Notes under the pieces: generated by a model
Told to the model about the DNA's origin: nothing
What the model saw: only the letters and a program-made list of their open reading frames with translations
Database searches by the model: none
Made by a program: the position numbers and the translations under genes
Shown: positions 63,681 to 64,000 of the stretch, in pieces
Position numbering within the stretch: position 1 is the stretch's first letter
Layout of the letters: every line of letters begins with the position of its first letter
Assembly (NCBI RefSeq): GCF_001279005.1
Contig: NZ_LGCN01000063.1
Coordinates: 1 to 64,000, forward strand
Source of the DNA: Streptomyces caelestis
Lineage (GTDB): Bacteria; Actinomycetota; Actinomycetes; Streptomycetales; Streptomycetaceae
Reading direction: 5' to 3'
Length of the DNA: 64,000 nucleotides

Positions 63681-64000
63681 GTGTCGGAGCGGAGCAGCGG
63701 GCGGCAGATTCCGGTGGTCGTACTGGCCGGATTTCTCGGCTCGGGGAAGACCACCCTGCTCAACCACCTTCTCCACCGCAGCGGCGGCAGCCGCATCGGC
63801 GCGGTCGTGAACGACTTCGGGGCCATCGAGATCGACGCGATGGCCGTCGCCGGGGCGCTCGGGGACGCGACCGTGTCGCTGGGCAACGGCTGTCTGTGCT
63901 GTGCCGTGGACGGCGGCGAACTCGACGTGTACCTCGAGCGGCTCGCTCGTCCCTCCGCCGGGATCGACGTCATCGTCATCGAGGCCAGCGGTCTCGCCGA
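63681..64000 (+). CDS. CobW/COG0523-family metal-chaperone GTPase (N-terminal part)
   Basis: Cut by the window end after about 106 codons. The GTG at 63681 follows GAGAGGG. The P-loop VLAGFLGSGKTTLL (~14-27) and the metal-binding CxCC motif in LGNGCLCCAVDGG (~68-78) identify the COG0523 G3E family, whose members deliver zinc, cobalt or nickel to client proteins. The VIEASGLA (switch/Walker B-like) region is the last seen. The client is unknown; the absence of cobalamin or nickel genes nearby leaves a zinc role as a guess. Confidence 0.9.
   Translation, partial: MSERSSGRQIPVVVLAGFLGSGKTTLLNHLLHRSGGSRIGAVVNDFGAIEIDAMAVAGALGDATVSLGNGCLCCAVDGGELDVYLERLARPSAGIDVIVIEASGLA

Overview
This is a 64 kb piece of a high-GC actinobacterial chromosome, almost certainly Streptomyces. 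It has strong GC codon bias, many GTG starts, and a conserved run of core genes: miaB, miaA, dapF, a RelA/SpoT homologue, hflX, dinG, lexA, nrdR-nrdJ, rnhB, a WhiH-type GntR regulator, the principal sigma factor hrdB and parE. From memory this order matches the region around SCO5787-SCO5834 of S. coelicolor. No tRNA, rRNA, intact insertion sequence or CRISPR array was seen.

Left end (1-10.2 kb) is accessory and the most interesting part. It begins with the leader of a RiPP precursor peptide running off the window edge (minus strand), followed by a SagB-type (azoline) dehydrogenase. Divergent from these is a plus-strand set: a Tat-exported multicopper oxidase, an acyl-AMP ligase, and the enzyme pair GriI/GriH that makes 3-amino-4-hydroxybenzoate (3,4-AHBA). 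An array of nine 11-bp repeats sits between the oxidase and the ligase. Three genes on the far side look like cluster regulators or accessories: a response-regulator-like protein without the phospho-acceptor Asp, a small Rossmann protein and a LuxR-type regulator with a long N-terminal region. A secreted peptide with three DFTW motifs closes the block. The layout suggests a thiopeptide/azole-peptide system combined with, or beside, an aminohydroxybenzoate/phenoxazinone pathway.

10.4-30 kb is core: tRNA modification (miaB, miaA), diaminopimelate epimerase, a (p)ppGpp enzyme homologue, an M1 peptidase, HflX and DinG. It is interrupted at 22.2-27.7 kb by a lipoprotein serine protease with a decayed C-terminal copy beside it, and by a remnant siderophore locus: a broken PLP aminotransferase, an intact IucA/IucC synthetase and an acetyltransferase.

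30-45 kb holds the DNA-damage and deoxynucleotide genes (lexA with an SOS box; nrdR-nrdJ with paired NrdR boxes), a TerD protein, small enzymes, a drug exporter with its TetR repressor and two perfect operators, RNase HII, and a RecQ helicase fused to a phosphoribosyltransferase-like domain. 45-57 kb carries a DUF4192 protein, an NrtR-like Nudix regulator, an ABC protein, WhiH, HrdB, a secreted trypsin and ParE. 57-64 kb has a DUF485/solute-symporter pair convergent with a CitA/CitB-type two-component system, an iron-box-controlled sucrase-ferredoxin-like protein, a small conserved protein and the start of a CobW-family GTPase cut by the window end. Strong perfect hairpins separate many transcription units and are listed individually.
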